Of a stretch of 64,000 bases of DNA, positions 35,452 to 43,461 are shown in pieces. The notes beneath the pieces are model-generated. The model saw nothing but the letters and a program-made list of their open reading frames with translations, made no database searches and was not told where the DNA came from. Every line of letters starts with the position of its first letter. Within the stretch, counting starts at the first letter, position 1. The stretch covers positions 4,948,001 through 5,012,000 of the forward strand of contig JAEMBT020000008.1 in NCBI GenBank assembly GCA_018873245.2. Direction: 5' to 3'. Source of the DNA: Archegozetes longisetosus. Lineage: Eukaryota; Arthropoda; Arachnida; Sarcoptiformes; Trhypochthoniidae. The translations under genes were made by a program, and so were the position numbers.

Positions 35452-38263
35452 AAAGACAATAAAGTCAGACTTGAACTTAGAAAAGTTTTCGATATATTAA
35501 TTACTTTAAATGTGTTAGAAATGAAGAAATACAATTTTTCACATACTTTATCATACATAAAGTTATTTGAAATGATTGACAATATATCCCTTACTTAAGT
35601 GATATACCGAACAATATATAAAGGAAAATGGTATAATTTCAATAGGAATAGTTATTAAAGATATCATTACATCATAGAGAACATACAGAATTTCCTCTTG
35701 TAGTCATGAATCAATTGTTGTAGCTATGAATTAGTTGTTGTAGCTATGAATTAGTTGTTATAGCTATGAATTAGCTATTATATCTATGAATTAGTTGTCT
35801 GTTGATTTCCTTATTCTATGAACAGATAACTCAAATTATTGCGAATAACATTATTGATCACTTAGCAATCTTTGATTAATCTTTCAAGCCTAATGTATAT
35901 ATTCTTTTTTATTACATATATTCAATACACTGAATATTCTCTCTCTCTTTTCTTCAACTCTAATCACCCATAACTATAGCGGTCAATATAAGTACTAGTC
36001 TTATATTTTCAATTTGTGGCCCACTTATCGATTTTACTCACTCCAAAAAATGCTCTTTCACTAAGACTTTTGGAATATCGACTTATATTTTAATACTTCT
36101 TCTCTGTATCAATCGATTGAAGAACACATTCAGGCCATGTTTTCCATTTCTAGCTCTCAATGGATTAGACCATAGGTTTTCAACTTAACTCTTACGACCC
36201 ACTAGTGGTCTCAGAAGTCAGAATGTCTAATATTAGGCTCTAACTGTCTGATAGCATCACTTCTATACTCTATGCTTCTAAACTAATGCAATAGACGATT
36301 GATCCATCAAATTGAGACATTCACCAAGAATATTATACTTATAATGCATTCATTGCTTTCTTGCTTTCAATTTTAGTTATGTGCTTCTTTTTTATAGGAT
36401 TAAATATATCTAAACTTATATTTTTTATTTTAAATCATTTAATTCCATCTTCAAGTTACACAGATTTGACTTTTTTCTCAGTTAGAGGGCTCTCACTTTT
36501 TCTCAATTAGACGGCTCTCACTGTATTATCAGTTACAGAGGTCTCACTGTATTACAAATCTCTAACTAAATGTGTTGCAATTATTTTTACAGAACTCAAA
36601 TAACTCAATATTTCAAAGAATGTACAACACAATGGAGAACAATCCAGAAGTTTATATCGATAAAGTTGATGAAGCGATTGAGAGAGTGAGAAAAGGAGGT
36701 TACGCTTACCTAATGGGTAATTAGAGTGAAACTTGTTGACCAAACAGTAAAACTATTGCTTCTTATATTGCCAGAATCATCAACTATTGAATACGAAATT
36801 AAGCGCAAATGTGATCTTATACAAGTCGGTACATGGCTTGATAATAAAGGCTATGGTATCGCAACTCCGGCCGGTTCTCAGTACAGAACTCCCATCTCTA
36901 ATGCTATTGTCGTCCTACAAGACAGTGGTATCTTATACGAATTAAAACAGAGGTGGTGGGTTCAGAAGGGAGGCGGACTTTGTGCTGATGAACCTAAGGT
37001 CGCCTCTGCCAGTGAACTGAATATTGAAAATGTTGGTGGTGTCTTTCTTGTTCTTGTTACTGGTGTTGGCATCGGTTGTGTTTTTGCTGTACTTGAGTTT
37101 ATCTGGAAGAGTATGAAGCTAGCCAGACATGAAAGGGTCGGTTTGACCATTTATGTTGCTCTTTGTCAAATTTATATTTTTTGTTATTTTATCATTTTAT
37201 CTTTTATGTGTTAATTGGTTTCTTGATAAAGCTTTTCACTAACTGTTTGTAAAGCCTAGTAGTCGAGCAATGACTCTGACTTTTCTAACGAATTATCGGA
37301 GAAAGAGCACGCTAAAATTTCGAAAAAATTGACTGAAAAGCATGAAAATGTGACAAAATAAACATGACAATAAGCACGTTCATTTCAATTTTTCTTCTAA
37401 ATTAATCCAACACTAAATGAATAAAACACCAGTTCACTAACTAATTTTAATTTTAAAAGTTTCAAATTAAGGTAAATCTTAGGTTAGGTTGGTGTACATG
37501 CTTTTATTTTTTAAATTTAAATTAATTTATATTTTGATAAACTAATTTTGATATTGAATGACGTGATTCAATTTGAAATTTCTTGTTCAATCACGAGACT
37601 TATTCTAATAAGTAGAAGAATTAAGATCATAACCAATTCTCTGTAGATGATCTGAAATTTAAGTAATCTCTTCAAATTAAATATTTCTTCAATGAAATAG
37701 CTAGATTCTCAACAATATTGGTTGAAATATGTCAAAATTGGTTTTATCTCCTCTCTTGGATTTATGACTAATACCAACCTTCAAACTTTTGACCTTTAAA
37801 CTTTTTATTTTACATTTTTATGCTCTATCCAACTAACTATAGAAAAACAAGAAAAAGAGACGAACTTTACATCAAAATGGTTTTGTAAAATTCGAAGAAA
37901 TTCATATCAGACTTGAAACTTCGGTTTGATTTGAAAGACTAACAATATTACTAACAACTGGTGTCTCATGTGTATGTTATTAGCTATTTGACTAACAAAT
38001 TTGTTGAGCTCTTTCAAGCAAATATTAATATTTTTGTTACAAATATTCATCAGGAATCAATTGGAAAACTAATCTGGCTAGAAGTTATCAGAATATTCAC
38101 TGGTGGAGGATCGACAAGACCTGCTCCTAATAATAATAAAAACACTAAGTCTTCCATAGATTCGGATAGTGTGCGAGAATTGGAATCAATGGCTGAAGTG
38201 AATAATAAATTAATGGCTCGATTGACTCCAAACAGCACAAGAAATCAACCATTTTTTATGTAA
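13819..38263 (+). CDS. Kainate-type ionotropic glutamate receptor, 15 exons, complete
   Basis: This encodes a ligand-gated cation channel subunit of the plasma membrane at synapses. I joined 15 exons with GT-AG borders and compatible phases into 946 codons including the stop, a normal length for a GluK subunit. Residues 1-30 form a signal peptide (hydrophobic 15-26). Residues 31-435 are the amino-terminal domain, with the conserved cysteines C96 and C361. S1 starts near 450, with T537 and R542 as ligand contacts. M1 is about 582-604. The pore loop carries MQQGSDLAP with Q640 at the Q/R site. M3 holds SYTANLAAS (669-677). S2 has E756 as ligand glutamate contact and C768/C825 as a disulfide. 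M4 is about 843-866, then a tail of about 80 residues. GALMQQGSE-like and ALSTR phrases place it with kainate rather than AMPA or NMDA receptors. Oddities are S677 for Phe, D535 for the usual Pro before the ligand Thr, and a triplicated exon 3 acceptor. The gene name within the GluK family cannot be decided. Confidence 0.93.
13946..16454 (+). other. Receptor intron 1
   Basis: A phase-1 intron of about 2.5 kb. It holds a (TA)n run (14211-14238), a four-copy repeat of about 31 bp (14735-14860), a run of CCTGACCTAA-like units (15224-15258), repeats of GAATTCGAGCAG type (15460-15530) and a three-copy 25-bp repeat built on GAATTAGATCTGATCTATAC (15790-15865). No coding sequence was seen. Confidence 0.75.
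14735..14860. repeat. About 31-bp minisatellite, four copies
   Basis: Four successive units share TTGGATCRCTWAATATATCT and then ATGTAATTNT, with a few substitutions per copy. Confidence 0.9.
16455..16610 (+). CDS. Receptor exon 2: amino-terminal domain
   Basis: It completes Gly43 and encodes [20 protein letters not shown] through HDSFHAAKL. This matches the first beta-strand and helix of the iGluR amino-terminal domain (pattern G.IFE.....LE.AFR.AVD..N). It ends one base into the next codon. Acceptor is ATAG, donor is GTAAGC. The open frame continues into an intronic CT tract but is not coding there. Confidence 0.92.
16724..16790. repeat. (TC)n microsatellite in receptor intron 2
   Basis: TC run of roughly 50 bp with interruptions at both ends, pyrimidine-rich on the sense strand. 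Confidence 0.95.
17868..18084. repeat. About 40-bp minisatellite, five to six copies
   Basis: Units of the form GTCCCTATATTYTAGACATA then AATTAATTTATKATT repeat with small length and base differences. Confidence 0.9.
19481..19568. repeat. 19-20-bp repeat in receptor intron 2
   Basis: Units reading CCCTTTAAGCTAACTT occur about five times with one or two changes each. Confidence 0.85.
19723..19803 (+). repeat. 27-bp perfect tandem triplication spanning a 3' splice site
   Basis: The unit TTTATTACAGTTTGCAATAA followed by TTTAATA occurs at 19723, 19750 and 19777. The copies are identical except for the last base of the third. Each copy contains the acceptor dinucleotide (AG at 19731-19732, 19758-19759 and 19785-19786) and the first coding bases of exon 3. 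Because 27 is a multiple of three and there is no stop codon, all three acceptors keep the reading frame. Confidence 0.97.
19787..20074 (+). CDS. Receptor exon 3: amino-terminal domain
   Basis: It encodes residues 95-190: an Ile codon split as A|TT, then [28 protein letters not shown] and [19 protein letters not shown] aligns with GVAAIFG of GluK subunits, and the Cys before it is the first cysteine of the conserved amino-terminal-domain disulfide. The sites NTSNFT give potential N-glycosylation. The start at 19787 is chosen because it gives the family spacing. Starts at 19760 or 19733 would insert 9 or 18 residues. Donor is GTAATA. Confidence 0.9.
20075..21396 (+). other. Receptor intron 3
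   Basis: About 1.3 kb. It contains only a short direct duplication (CTATACGGCCAAGACA twice near 20757-20790) and TATA-rich patches around 20300. Nothing else was seen. Confidence 0.7.
21397..21599 (+). CDS. Receptor exon 4: amino-terminal domain
   Basis: It completes Gly191 and encodes [13 protein letters not shown] through [20 protein letters not shown] and IQILKQ. It corresponds to GLIRLQELI and LLKEMKKG...I.D......ILKQA of kainate receptors. It ends on a full codon (residue 258). The donor GTCTGT is weak. A longer open frame in another phase overlaps the acceptor and is not the gene. Confidence 0.9.
21674..21727 (+). CDS. Receptor exon 5: 54-base exon, amino-terminal domain
   Basis: Eighteen codons read [18 protein letters not shown], matching A..MGMMTEYYHYIFTTL of GluK subunits. 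It is preceded by a 74-bp intron with acceptor TTTCTAG and followed by GTAAGC. It was too short to stand out as an open frame and was found by homology. Confidence 0.92.
21728..24128 (+). other. Receptor intron 5
   Basis: About 2.4 kb. It holds TCTGTGCAATTCTGAGATTC-type repeats (21970-22040), a 22-bp direct duplication (GAGTAAAATAAAGTAAGTTT at 22617 and 22639) and a long CT tract (23964-24055) ending about 75 bp before exon 6. No coding sequence. Confidence 0.75.
23964..24055. repeat. (CT)n microsatellite in receptor intron 5
   Basis: Interrupted CT run of about 90 bp on the sense strand, a little upstream of the exon 6 acceptor. Confidence 0.95.
24129..24281 (+). CDS. Receptor exon 6: amino-terminal domain
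   Basis: Fifty-one codons from [20 protein letters not shown] to SIVKKVIP. This corresponds to [20 protein letters not shown] of GluK subunits, and QTNITG keeps a glycosylation site. Both borders are phase 0. Donor is GTAAGT. Confidence 0.93.
24282..24614 (+). other. Receptor intron 6 with a 20-bp repeat
   Basis: A 333-bp intron. Its first third is a degenerate repeat of GTTGAATGAATRTCAGAATT (about 24336-24441, five copies). Confidence 0.8.
24615..24770 (+). CDS. Receptor exon 7: amino-terminal domain
   Basis: Fifty-two codons, from [20 protein letters not shown] to [15 protein letters not shown]. It matches TDAALMYDAV and C..HKPWRFGTRF of kainate receptors. C361 is the second cysteine of the amino-terminal-domain disulfide. 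Acceptor is GAAAAG, poor in pyrimidines; donor is GTAATA. Confidence 0.93.
24771..27883 (+). other. Receptor intron 7
   Basis: About 3.1 kb. It holds a CCTAACCTAATCTAATTTAA-type stretch (25552-25603), a (TAA)n run (26217-26257) and TA-rich runs near 26680-26702 and 27040-27085. No coding sequence was seen. Confidence 0.75.
26217..26257. repeat. (TAA)n microsatellite
   Basis: About 13 uninterrupted TAA units in receptor intron 7. Confidence 0.97.
27884..27988 (+). CDS. Receptor exon 8: end of amino-terminal domain
   Basis: Thirty-five codons, [20 protein letters not shown] through [10 protein letters not shown]. It corresponds to EGLTGRI.FN...GLRTDFDLDVISLKEEG of GluK subunits. Acceptor is ATTTCAG, donor is GTAAGT, both phase 0. 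Confidence 0.93.
28093..28202. repeat. Degenerate CTCTCATACTTT repeat
   Basis: Tandem 12-13-bp units such as TTCTCTCATACT and TTCTCACTTACT. The [12 protein letters not shown] open frame comes from the repeat. Confidence 0.85.
30797..31030. mobile_element. Dispersed MITE-like repeat, copy 2
   Basis: It shares CTAACTCAAATCTNTCNCTAA with the copy at 5789 and continues with related sequence to a right end near ATGGTCAGTGTACGCCC, compared with ATGGTACGTGTACCTC in copy 1. It carries an internal CTAACCTAACCTAACCTAA expansion not present in copy 1. Confidence 0.5.
32842..33579 (+). mobile_element. Tc1-like DNA transposon remnant
   Basis: The ends are inverted repeats: AAGTCCTTTGCACTGAA at 32842 and TTCAATGCAAAGGACTT ending at 33579, with one mismatch in 17. 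TA lies immediately outside both (32840-32841 and 33580-33581), the target-site duplication of Tc1/mariner elements. The 738-bp body carries the start of a transposase gene (next entry). Full-length elements are about twice this size, so the catalytic part has been deleted. It is inserted in the sense orientation in receptor intron 8. Confidence 0.8.
33034..33375 (+). pseudogene. Tc1-like transposase, N-terminal fragment
   Basis: The frame from 33034 reads like the DNA-binding region of Tc1-family transposases. It has a helix-turn-helix portion including [15 protein letters not shown], then SGRRSVSA (the usual SGRP linker), a second helix-turn-helix, an in-frame TGA at 33313-33315 and [18 protein letters not shown]. 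This last part corresponds to the S..TVRR.L...G.....PR.K motif that ends the second DNA-binding subdomain. No DDE catalytic domain follows. Terminal inverted repeats surround it. It is non-functional by truncation and stop codon. Confidence 0.75.
33768..33881 (+). CDS. Receptor exon 9: linker into S1
   Basis: Thirty-eight codons, [20 protein letters not shown] through [10 protein letters not shown]. The IGTW-like start and the final IVT....P are the segment that leads from the amino-terminal domain into the ligand-binding core. KNYT is a potential glycosylation site. Phase 0 on both sides; donor GTATAG. Confidence 0.92.
33946..34494 (+). CDS. Receptor exon 10: S1, M1 and start of pore loop
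   Basis: This is the largest exon, 183 codons (residues 453-635). It opens with [20 protein letters not shown], then [31 protein letters not shown] and [10 protein letters not shown]537 and R542 align with the ligand-binding Thr/Ala and Arg of other iGluRs. D535 replaces the Pro usual in [19 protein letters not shown] precedes M1 (about 582-604, [17 protein letters not shown]). The exon ends inside the re-entrant loop at NSLWFTI. Donor is GTGAGT. Confidence 0.96.
34682..34719 (+). CDS. Receptor exon 11: 38-base pore micro-exon
   Basis: It encodes [12 protein letters not shown] plus two bases of an Arg codon. This is the selectivity-filter segment of the M2 loop, equivalent to GALMQQGSELMP of GluK subunits. 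Q640 at the Q/R position is encoded CAA. Flanking introns are 187 and 153 bp. It was found by homology, because it is far too short to appear as an open frame. Confidence 0.94.
34873..35071 (+). CDS. Receptor exon 12: M3 gate and start of S2
   Basis: It completes Arg648 and encodes [18 protein letters not shown], then [30 protein letters not shown] and GGATHDFFK. The M3 gating motif ends in Ser677 where Phe is nearly universal. GAT (707-709) corresponds to the S2 ligand-contact GAT/GST. It ends on a full codon with donor GTAATG. Confidence 0.95.
35393..35448. repeat. (GA)n microsatellite in receptor intron 12
   Basis: Pure GA run of about 56 bp on the sense strand. Confidence 0.97.
35703..35800. 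repeat. 20-bp minisatellite, about five copies
   Basis: Units of TGTAGCTATGAATTAGTTGT with single-base differences. Confidence 0.92.
36593..36716 (+). CDS. Receptor exon 13: S2
   Basis: Forty-one codons plus the first base of Glu756, from [20 protein letters not shown] to RKGGYAYLM. It matches S....YDKMW..M........G..RV...DYAFLM of kainate receptors. The ligand-contact Glu codon is split G|AA over the following 58-bp intron, the shortest in the window. Confidence 0.95.
36775..37136 (+). CDS. Receptor exon 14: S2 and M4
   Basis: It completes Glu756 and encodes [48 protein letters not shown], then the M4 helix [20 protein letters not shown] and [12 protein letters not shown]768 and C825 form the conserved S2 disulfide. 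The donor GTCGGT has C at +3 and is weak. Reading through it would add a short hydrophobic tail ending at 37213. Confidence 0.94.
37137..38053 (+). other. Receptor intron 14
   Basis: A 917-bp intron. A stretch near 37475-37500 (GGTTAGGTTGGTGTACATG) resembles one end of the dispersed MITE in reverse orientation, but is too short to call. Nothing else was seen. Confidence 0.65.
38054..38263 (+). CDS. Receptor exon 15: cytoplasmic tail and stop
   Basis: Seventy codons including TAA. It starts [19 protein letters not shown], then [15 protein letters not shown] and a polar tail ending NQPFFM. After HER it resembles the juxtamembrane region of invertebrate GluK tails (basic, then a short hydrophobic patch and a G.STRP-type stretch). 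No canonical C-terminal PDZ ligand is evident. The Ser/Asn-rich tail holds possible phosphorylation sites, which is inference. Confidence 0.85.
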   Translation, partial: ESIGKLIWLEVIRIFTGGGSTRPAPNNNKNTKSSIDSDSVRELESMAEVNNKLMARLTPNSTRNQPFFM

Positions 38264-38561
38264 CTGATAATATTTGGGGAAATACTAACTCTAGTTGCTA
38301 TAACAGCGACAAGTTTAAAGCATTAAAATCAACCTTATCGCTAATTTTCCATACTGCTTAACTTTTCAACAACTTTGTCCGAAACTTTTTTGTCCGAAAC
38401 ATTTTTTGCAGCTATAATTATATACAACGAAAAACATTTTTGCCACCTATTTAAAACTTTTATTGAATGAATTGTAAACAATTTTTCAAATTAACAATAA
38501 TGCATGAAAATTAATGCTTTATTGGTTACAAGATATAGTTTATAAGATGTTATTTTCAATT

Positions 38562-38567
38562 AATAAA
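38562..38567 (+). terminator. Candidate poly(A) signal of the receptor gene
   Basis: An AATAAA hexamer lies about 300 bp after the stop codon. In such AT-rich DNA a chance match is quite possible. Confidence 0.35.
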
Positions 38568-38638
38568 AAGTTCATTAATCATCTAAAGCTTCTCAATCAA
38601 ATCTAATTCTGCTTATCGTTTGGTTTATGTAGTACTTC

Positions 38639-38869
38639 GGTATAAGGGAGTAATGTTGTTATCATAACAGTCTTCTGCCATGCTTAGCGCACTACGTGCA
38701 CCATTTTCCTCACCTAATCTTAAACTAACATAACTCAACTAAACTTGGTTTAAATTAGTGGTATTGGTGTTACATTTAGTTTATTCAGATTAGGTAACTA
38801 GAATGATGCACAAAGTGCGCTAGGCTTGAGAGAATATTATTATGGCAACCACATCATTCTTTTATACCC
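38639..38869. mobile_element. Foldback element (long inverted repeat) between the two genes
   Basis: The left arm from GGTATAAGGGAGTAATG through TTAGCGCACTACGTGCACCA to CACCTAATCT pairs with the right arm, AGATTAGGTAAC through TGATGCACAAAGTGCGCTA to TTTATACC. The arms are about 80 bp each with scattered mismatches and flank a spacer of about 65 bp. There is no coding. This is the architecture of a MITE or foldback element. The superfamily cannot be assigned. Confidence 0.75.
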
Positions 38870-40181
38870 AAACACTAGATGAACCTTGAACCGAATTATA
38901 ACCAAAATTAGTTTAATCAGTTATCAGTAAAGAAAGATGTTATTTTGAAAAGCTAAACAAATAATTTGGCTTATAGCTCTAACACTAGATGGCAAATAGA
39001 AAGCAAATTCACTTCTACTCTTACTTAACTTGATTACTATTAGATTTTTATTCGTTTTCATATATAATCATCTTTAATTAGTTTAAGTTGTTTATCAGAT
39101 TTGATAAAATTATTAATTATTTAGACTTTATAACTGAATATAAGTTAAATTTTAGTTTATTAATACTTTATTATAAGCCCTAGCGGCTAATAGAGACATT
39201 GTTATATTTGTTAATAGAATTTGATCAATTCAAATAAAATAAATATATTATTTTCAACCAATGCAACTAAACTTTACTTCAAATCTAATCGATTTTAGCT
39301 TTTAATTTGTACTAGATTTCTACAGTCAAACTTTTATGTTTTTGATTAGCTGTTCCATAATGTTTGGTAGTGTTTCAGAATCAACTGAAATTGCTCGCAA
39401 AAGGTAGTAATTTACAAAAACTAACACTTGAAAAGTTTTCTCGCGGAATAAATATTGAAAAATTTCTAAAAATATTAGAAAGCAGTCAAATTTCATAAAC
39501 ATTATGATGTGTCAATTTGGAATTTAAAATGTCTCTAAGGTTCTCAAACACAGTTGAAAATGAGTAACGTTTTACGTGAACAGAACTAAAAATAAAGTTT
39601 CCATTTTCGGTCATTTCAACAACGATTCCTTGCAATTAATCCAATCAAAGGAGCAAACAGATGAGGAATACAACTGATAAGAGTATGTATAGAGAGATGA
39701 AGATATATTAAAGAAGAAAAAGTTACAAAAAGAGAGAATGAAAATAAAAAATGCATAAAAGTAAATATAAAATAAAACAAGCCGAAAAGGAATATACGTT
39801 AAGTCTGTTTAACATGAAAACGCCTGTTTTGCTGTGTGATAGTTGGCTCTGAATCAGAGACAATCTATGGTAGTGTGTCGACTGGTTCATATAATGATTA
39901 CATACGAAACGATGGATTTCTAGATGAAATAGTGCTTCGACGAGAAGATGGCTGTTAATCATTATAATAATTATATAATAAATATAATAATATAATTAAT
40001 ATAATAAATATAATTCATATAATTGATTCATTTCGTTTCATCTATTATTGATTGAAGACAATTCTTTGGTTGTTATATTACCATCCGCTTAATGTTTACC
40101 ACATCCAAATTTATTTATTAAATTTGTTTATCTATTCCTTATTGCTTTTCATTACCACAACATCCATATTAGTTGCTTATA
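38870..40181. other. Intergenic space and tomosyn 5' region
   Basis: AT-rich with no coding sequence. A GTTCCATAATGTTTGG phrase near 39351 resembles a mariner terminus. A TAATATAATTAATATAATAA-type run (39960-40020) lies just upstream of the tomosyn first exon. The minus-strand open frame at 39723 has no recognisable product. Confidence 0.55.
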
Positions 40182-40313
40182 ATGAAGAAGTCCGGCTTTT
40201 TTCGTGGAATGTTCGATGGCTTGAGATCTACTGTTAGTCAACCGTCATCTGGATCTAAGTCTGAACTTGAAGTCGATGAGACTCTCAAACCAGAGCACTT
40301 CCAAGTGGCAAAA
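40182..40313 (+). CDS. Tomosyn exon 1
   Basis: Forty-four codons, MKKSGFFRGMFDGLRSTVSQ to LKPEHFQVAK. The M.K.....LDGL start and ETL..EHFQ ending are typical of tomosyns. An in-frame TAG at 40170-40172 lies shortly upstream, which supports this ATG. A longer open frame in another phase overlaps it and is not the gene. Donor is GTAGGA. Confidence 0.93.
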
Positions 40314-43300
40314 GTAGGAAAACATTGAATTTATTATTTTTAATTATCTATTCTCAATCTATTCTTTCGATTTTGATTATTATTAATTTTAATTATTATT
40401 CATTTTAAATGTTATTAGTTTTAATTGTTATTCATTTTAATTGTTGTTCGTGTTTTATTATTTTCTTTTGGTCATTATGTTTTGATTGCATTAATTGAGA
40501 TATTGTTGTCTTTGCAAGAGCCGATAGTCTTGTGGATATGAAACGTTCGCCATTTATTTCATCTGTTCTGTTGTAAAACAGCTGAATATCTGCTAAAGAA
40601 TATTCTTTGGCCTTCACTTGAATTTGAATTTAAATTTGAAGTCTATTGCAATTTTTATTGAAATATGTTTTACAGCTGTCTGAACTGAATTTAGCGATGA
40701 GTTAATCGCATATTTATTAGTAGTTTAGTGATAGTATAAGTAGAGAATCAAATATTTGATAGATATTAAAATAATATATCAGTTAAACTGATAAAAGCCG
40801 AAAACGCTGTATGACTGAAATGATAAATAATAGTTTATAATACTCTTTCCTATCTGACTTAATGTCAAATAAGTGACTGTATTTAATATATATGATCCAT
40901 TGGTTTATGGCGTCCACTCAACCAGTAAATACTACCACTGATACTTCTCTTAGCATAACACTTTTCACTTTTCGTTTCTATATTATTTTTCTCTATAATT
41001 TGATCTCTTTTAGCAAATTTGATGATTTGATAATTTAGAAAACTAGCTCAAACAATTGAGATTTGATTTTCTAGTAAATTAGATAGGTAGAAATTTAGAA
41101 AATAGATAGAAATTTAGAAAATATTCAGACACTGAAAATATTTATCAATAACTGCCAGAAAGCCAGTCAAGCGAAACTATTTCTATTACCAGATGCTTTT
41201 ACTGGTATTGTAATAAGTAAAAAAAAGGTAGAAATTGTTTTTATAAAACATAAAACGTCAATAAATTCACGTTTAACTTTTGTCTTTTGTTTCTCGATCA
41301 ACTCAAATGAATTCTCCTATTTTGTTAGGCAGTTATTAAACTTAATTTAATGGTTCAGTAACTTATATAAGTTATAACTAAGTTACGCAATAAGTTACTA
41401 TATAAGTTACTATATAACTTACTATATTATCTTATACAATAAGTTATTATAACTATCTTCTACAATAAGCTATCATAAATAAACAATTGAATATTTTAGG
41501 AAACTATTCGCAAACTTTTGGGAAGTATTTAGAAAAAGAATAATATAAATGGGTAATAATAGCGATAATATTAAAACACTTATAGAGTTAAGAGTGTTAT
41601 ATTTTAGTTCTAGTCCTAATGATTGTAGTTGTGATTAATGAACGAGATTCAGTATTGTTTTTTTTTATATCAACCATAACTCTCAGTTTCCATCGTTCAT
41701 TATTTGATCAACATTTTTAAGAACCTATAATACCTCATAAGATTAGATAGTTGTATTTACCCAACATTTTTTTATTTAATTAACTAATATTCTTATAAAC
41801 AGAACTTTTCGCATATTGATTAGTCGATTAAGTGAATTAAATTTGCAAAACCTTAAAAAAAGTGGAAAATTAGAAAGTATTGATTGATCTAAATTTGAAA
41901 TTGAAATGAAACTATAAATTATTAAAAGTGCATTAGGTTTCGTTTTATCACTTTTCGTCAAGAAAATAAACTCAATTCCAGTGTAAACAGAGTTTAGAGT
42001 GGAACAAATTTTCAAATTAGATTTTCAAATCAACTCCAGATAGAAACTAAATGTGAGGTAAAACATATATTCCAAATTGAACTATATGTTTGTGATCGGC
42101 AAGTCTTGAAAGCATTGAAGCGTTGAAAATATTCTTTCAATAATGGGTACATTTGGTTGCTATTATAAATCACTTCTCTGAAGGCATGTTCACAATTATA
42201 CAATTAATTAATTCATTAATTATTCAACTGTTTGCACGAAAATTATTTAAACAATTCTTCTCAGCTACATCAAATATTAATATTAATTTATTGTAGAAAT
42301 GCATATTTTCATAAAGATTAAACATTTTCTCAATTATATATACTTTCAATGTTACGTACTTTCAATGTTATATACTTTCAACGTTATATACTTTGAATAT
42401 TATATATTCTCAATGGTATATAATCTCAACGTTATATACTCTTAGTGTTATATATTCTCAATGTTTTATACTCTTAACACTTAGATACTATATTTCATAA
42501 CAAAAGTCTATCAAATCTCATGTTTGGCTTTTGTATTATTGCATATATTTTCGATTCATTCTAAATCTAAAATGTATTGAATCGGTGTTTACTGTGAAAA
42601 CATTTGAAAAGTTTTATTATTGTTTGCAGTATTTGTGTAGAATATAAAGCGTGATATTTTTTAAGAAGTTAAAATCTCTTGTCACCTCAAATCTAGAAGG
42701 AAGATAAGTTGAATATTGCGTGAGAAACATGGCGATTATACTCCGCTAGCAAATTTTTATATTCTTCAACTGCTTAATCTTTCACATTGCTTTTCATTTT
42801 AGCCCTTAATAAATACCACCAATAATTAGCTCCTATTCTCTGACCACCCAATTCTCTATATTGAACATTACTGTTTATTTTGCGATATTTTAACTGCTTT
42901 TTTGTCATTAATACCTCCATTAATAAATCCATTAATATATCGAAATGCTTTTCGATAGGAACATTAATTTTATAAGAAATAATGTTCAAGTTTCTCTTTT
43001 AATGACTTAATAAAACCATGTAGATCGAATATCATTGAATCTTATTTTATGCCTTATATCTTCTATTTGATATACTCTATTCTTCTAACTCTGTTTATCT
43101 TAACTTGAACATTTTTCTCTAATGTTTTAAGAATTTTCTCAAAACGTTTAAAGTATTAAGAATTCAATATTTCAAAAGAAGCCAATGATTGAAATATAAA
43201 AAAAAAATAAAAGAAAAGTACTATTCCTTTTGAGTAATGTCTACTACTAAGAAGAATCTACCTGATACATTAACTAAATTTTTAAGTTTTATTTACTTGT

Positions 43301-43426
43301 TTCATTAAAACTTTAATCACACCACTACGTCATTACGACTTTGAAAAGAAAACTATTTTTATATATTTATCCATTTTCATGCTACGCTTAACATTTTAAC
43401 ATTTTTAGAGAGAGCAAATCAGAGAG

Positions 43427-43461
<35 letters not shown>

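Larger units (their letters stand above)
35072..36592 (+). other. Receptor intron 12
   Basis: About 1.5 kb. It holds a mariner-end-like stretch near 35211, a GA run (35393-35448), a 20-bp repeat TAGCTATGAATTAGTTGT (35703-35800) and a three-copy CAATTAGACGGCTCTCACT repeat (36473-36556) close to the next acceptor. No coding sequence. Confidence 0.75.

Noticed and set aside
37137..37213. Alternative receptor C-terminus by reading through exon 14 donor
   Set aside because: It is possible as a variant but has no family support. Exon 15 gives a tail similar to other GluK subunits.
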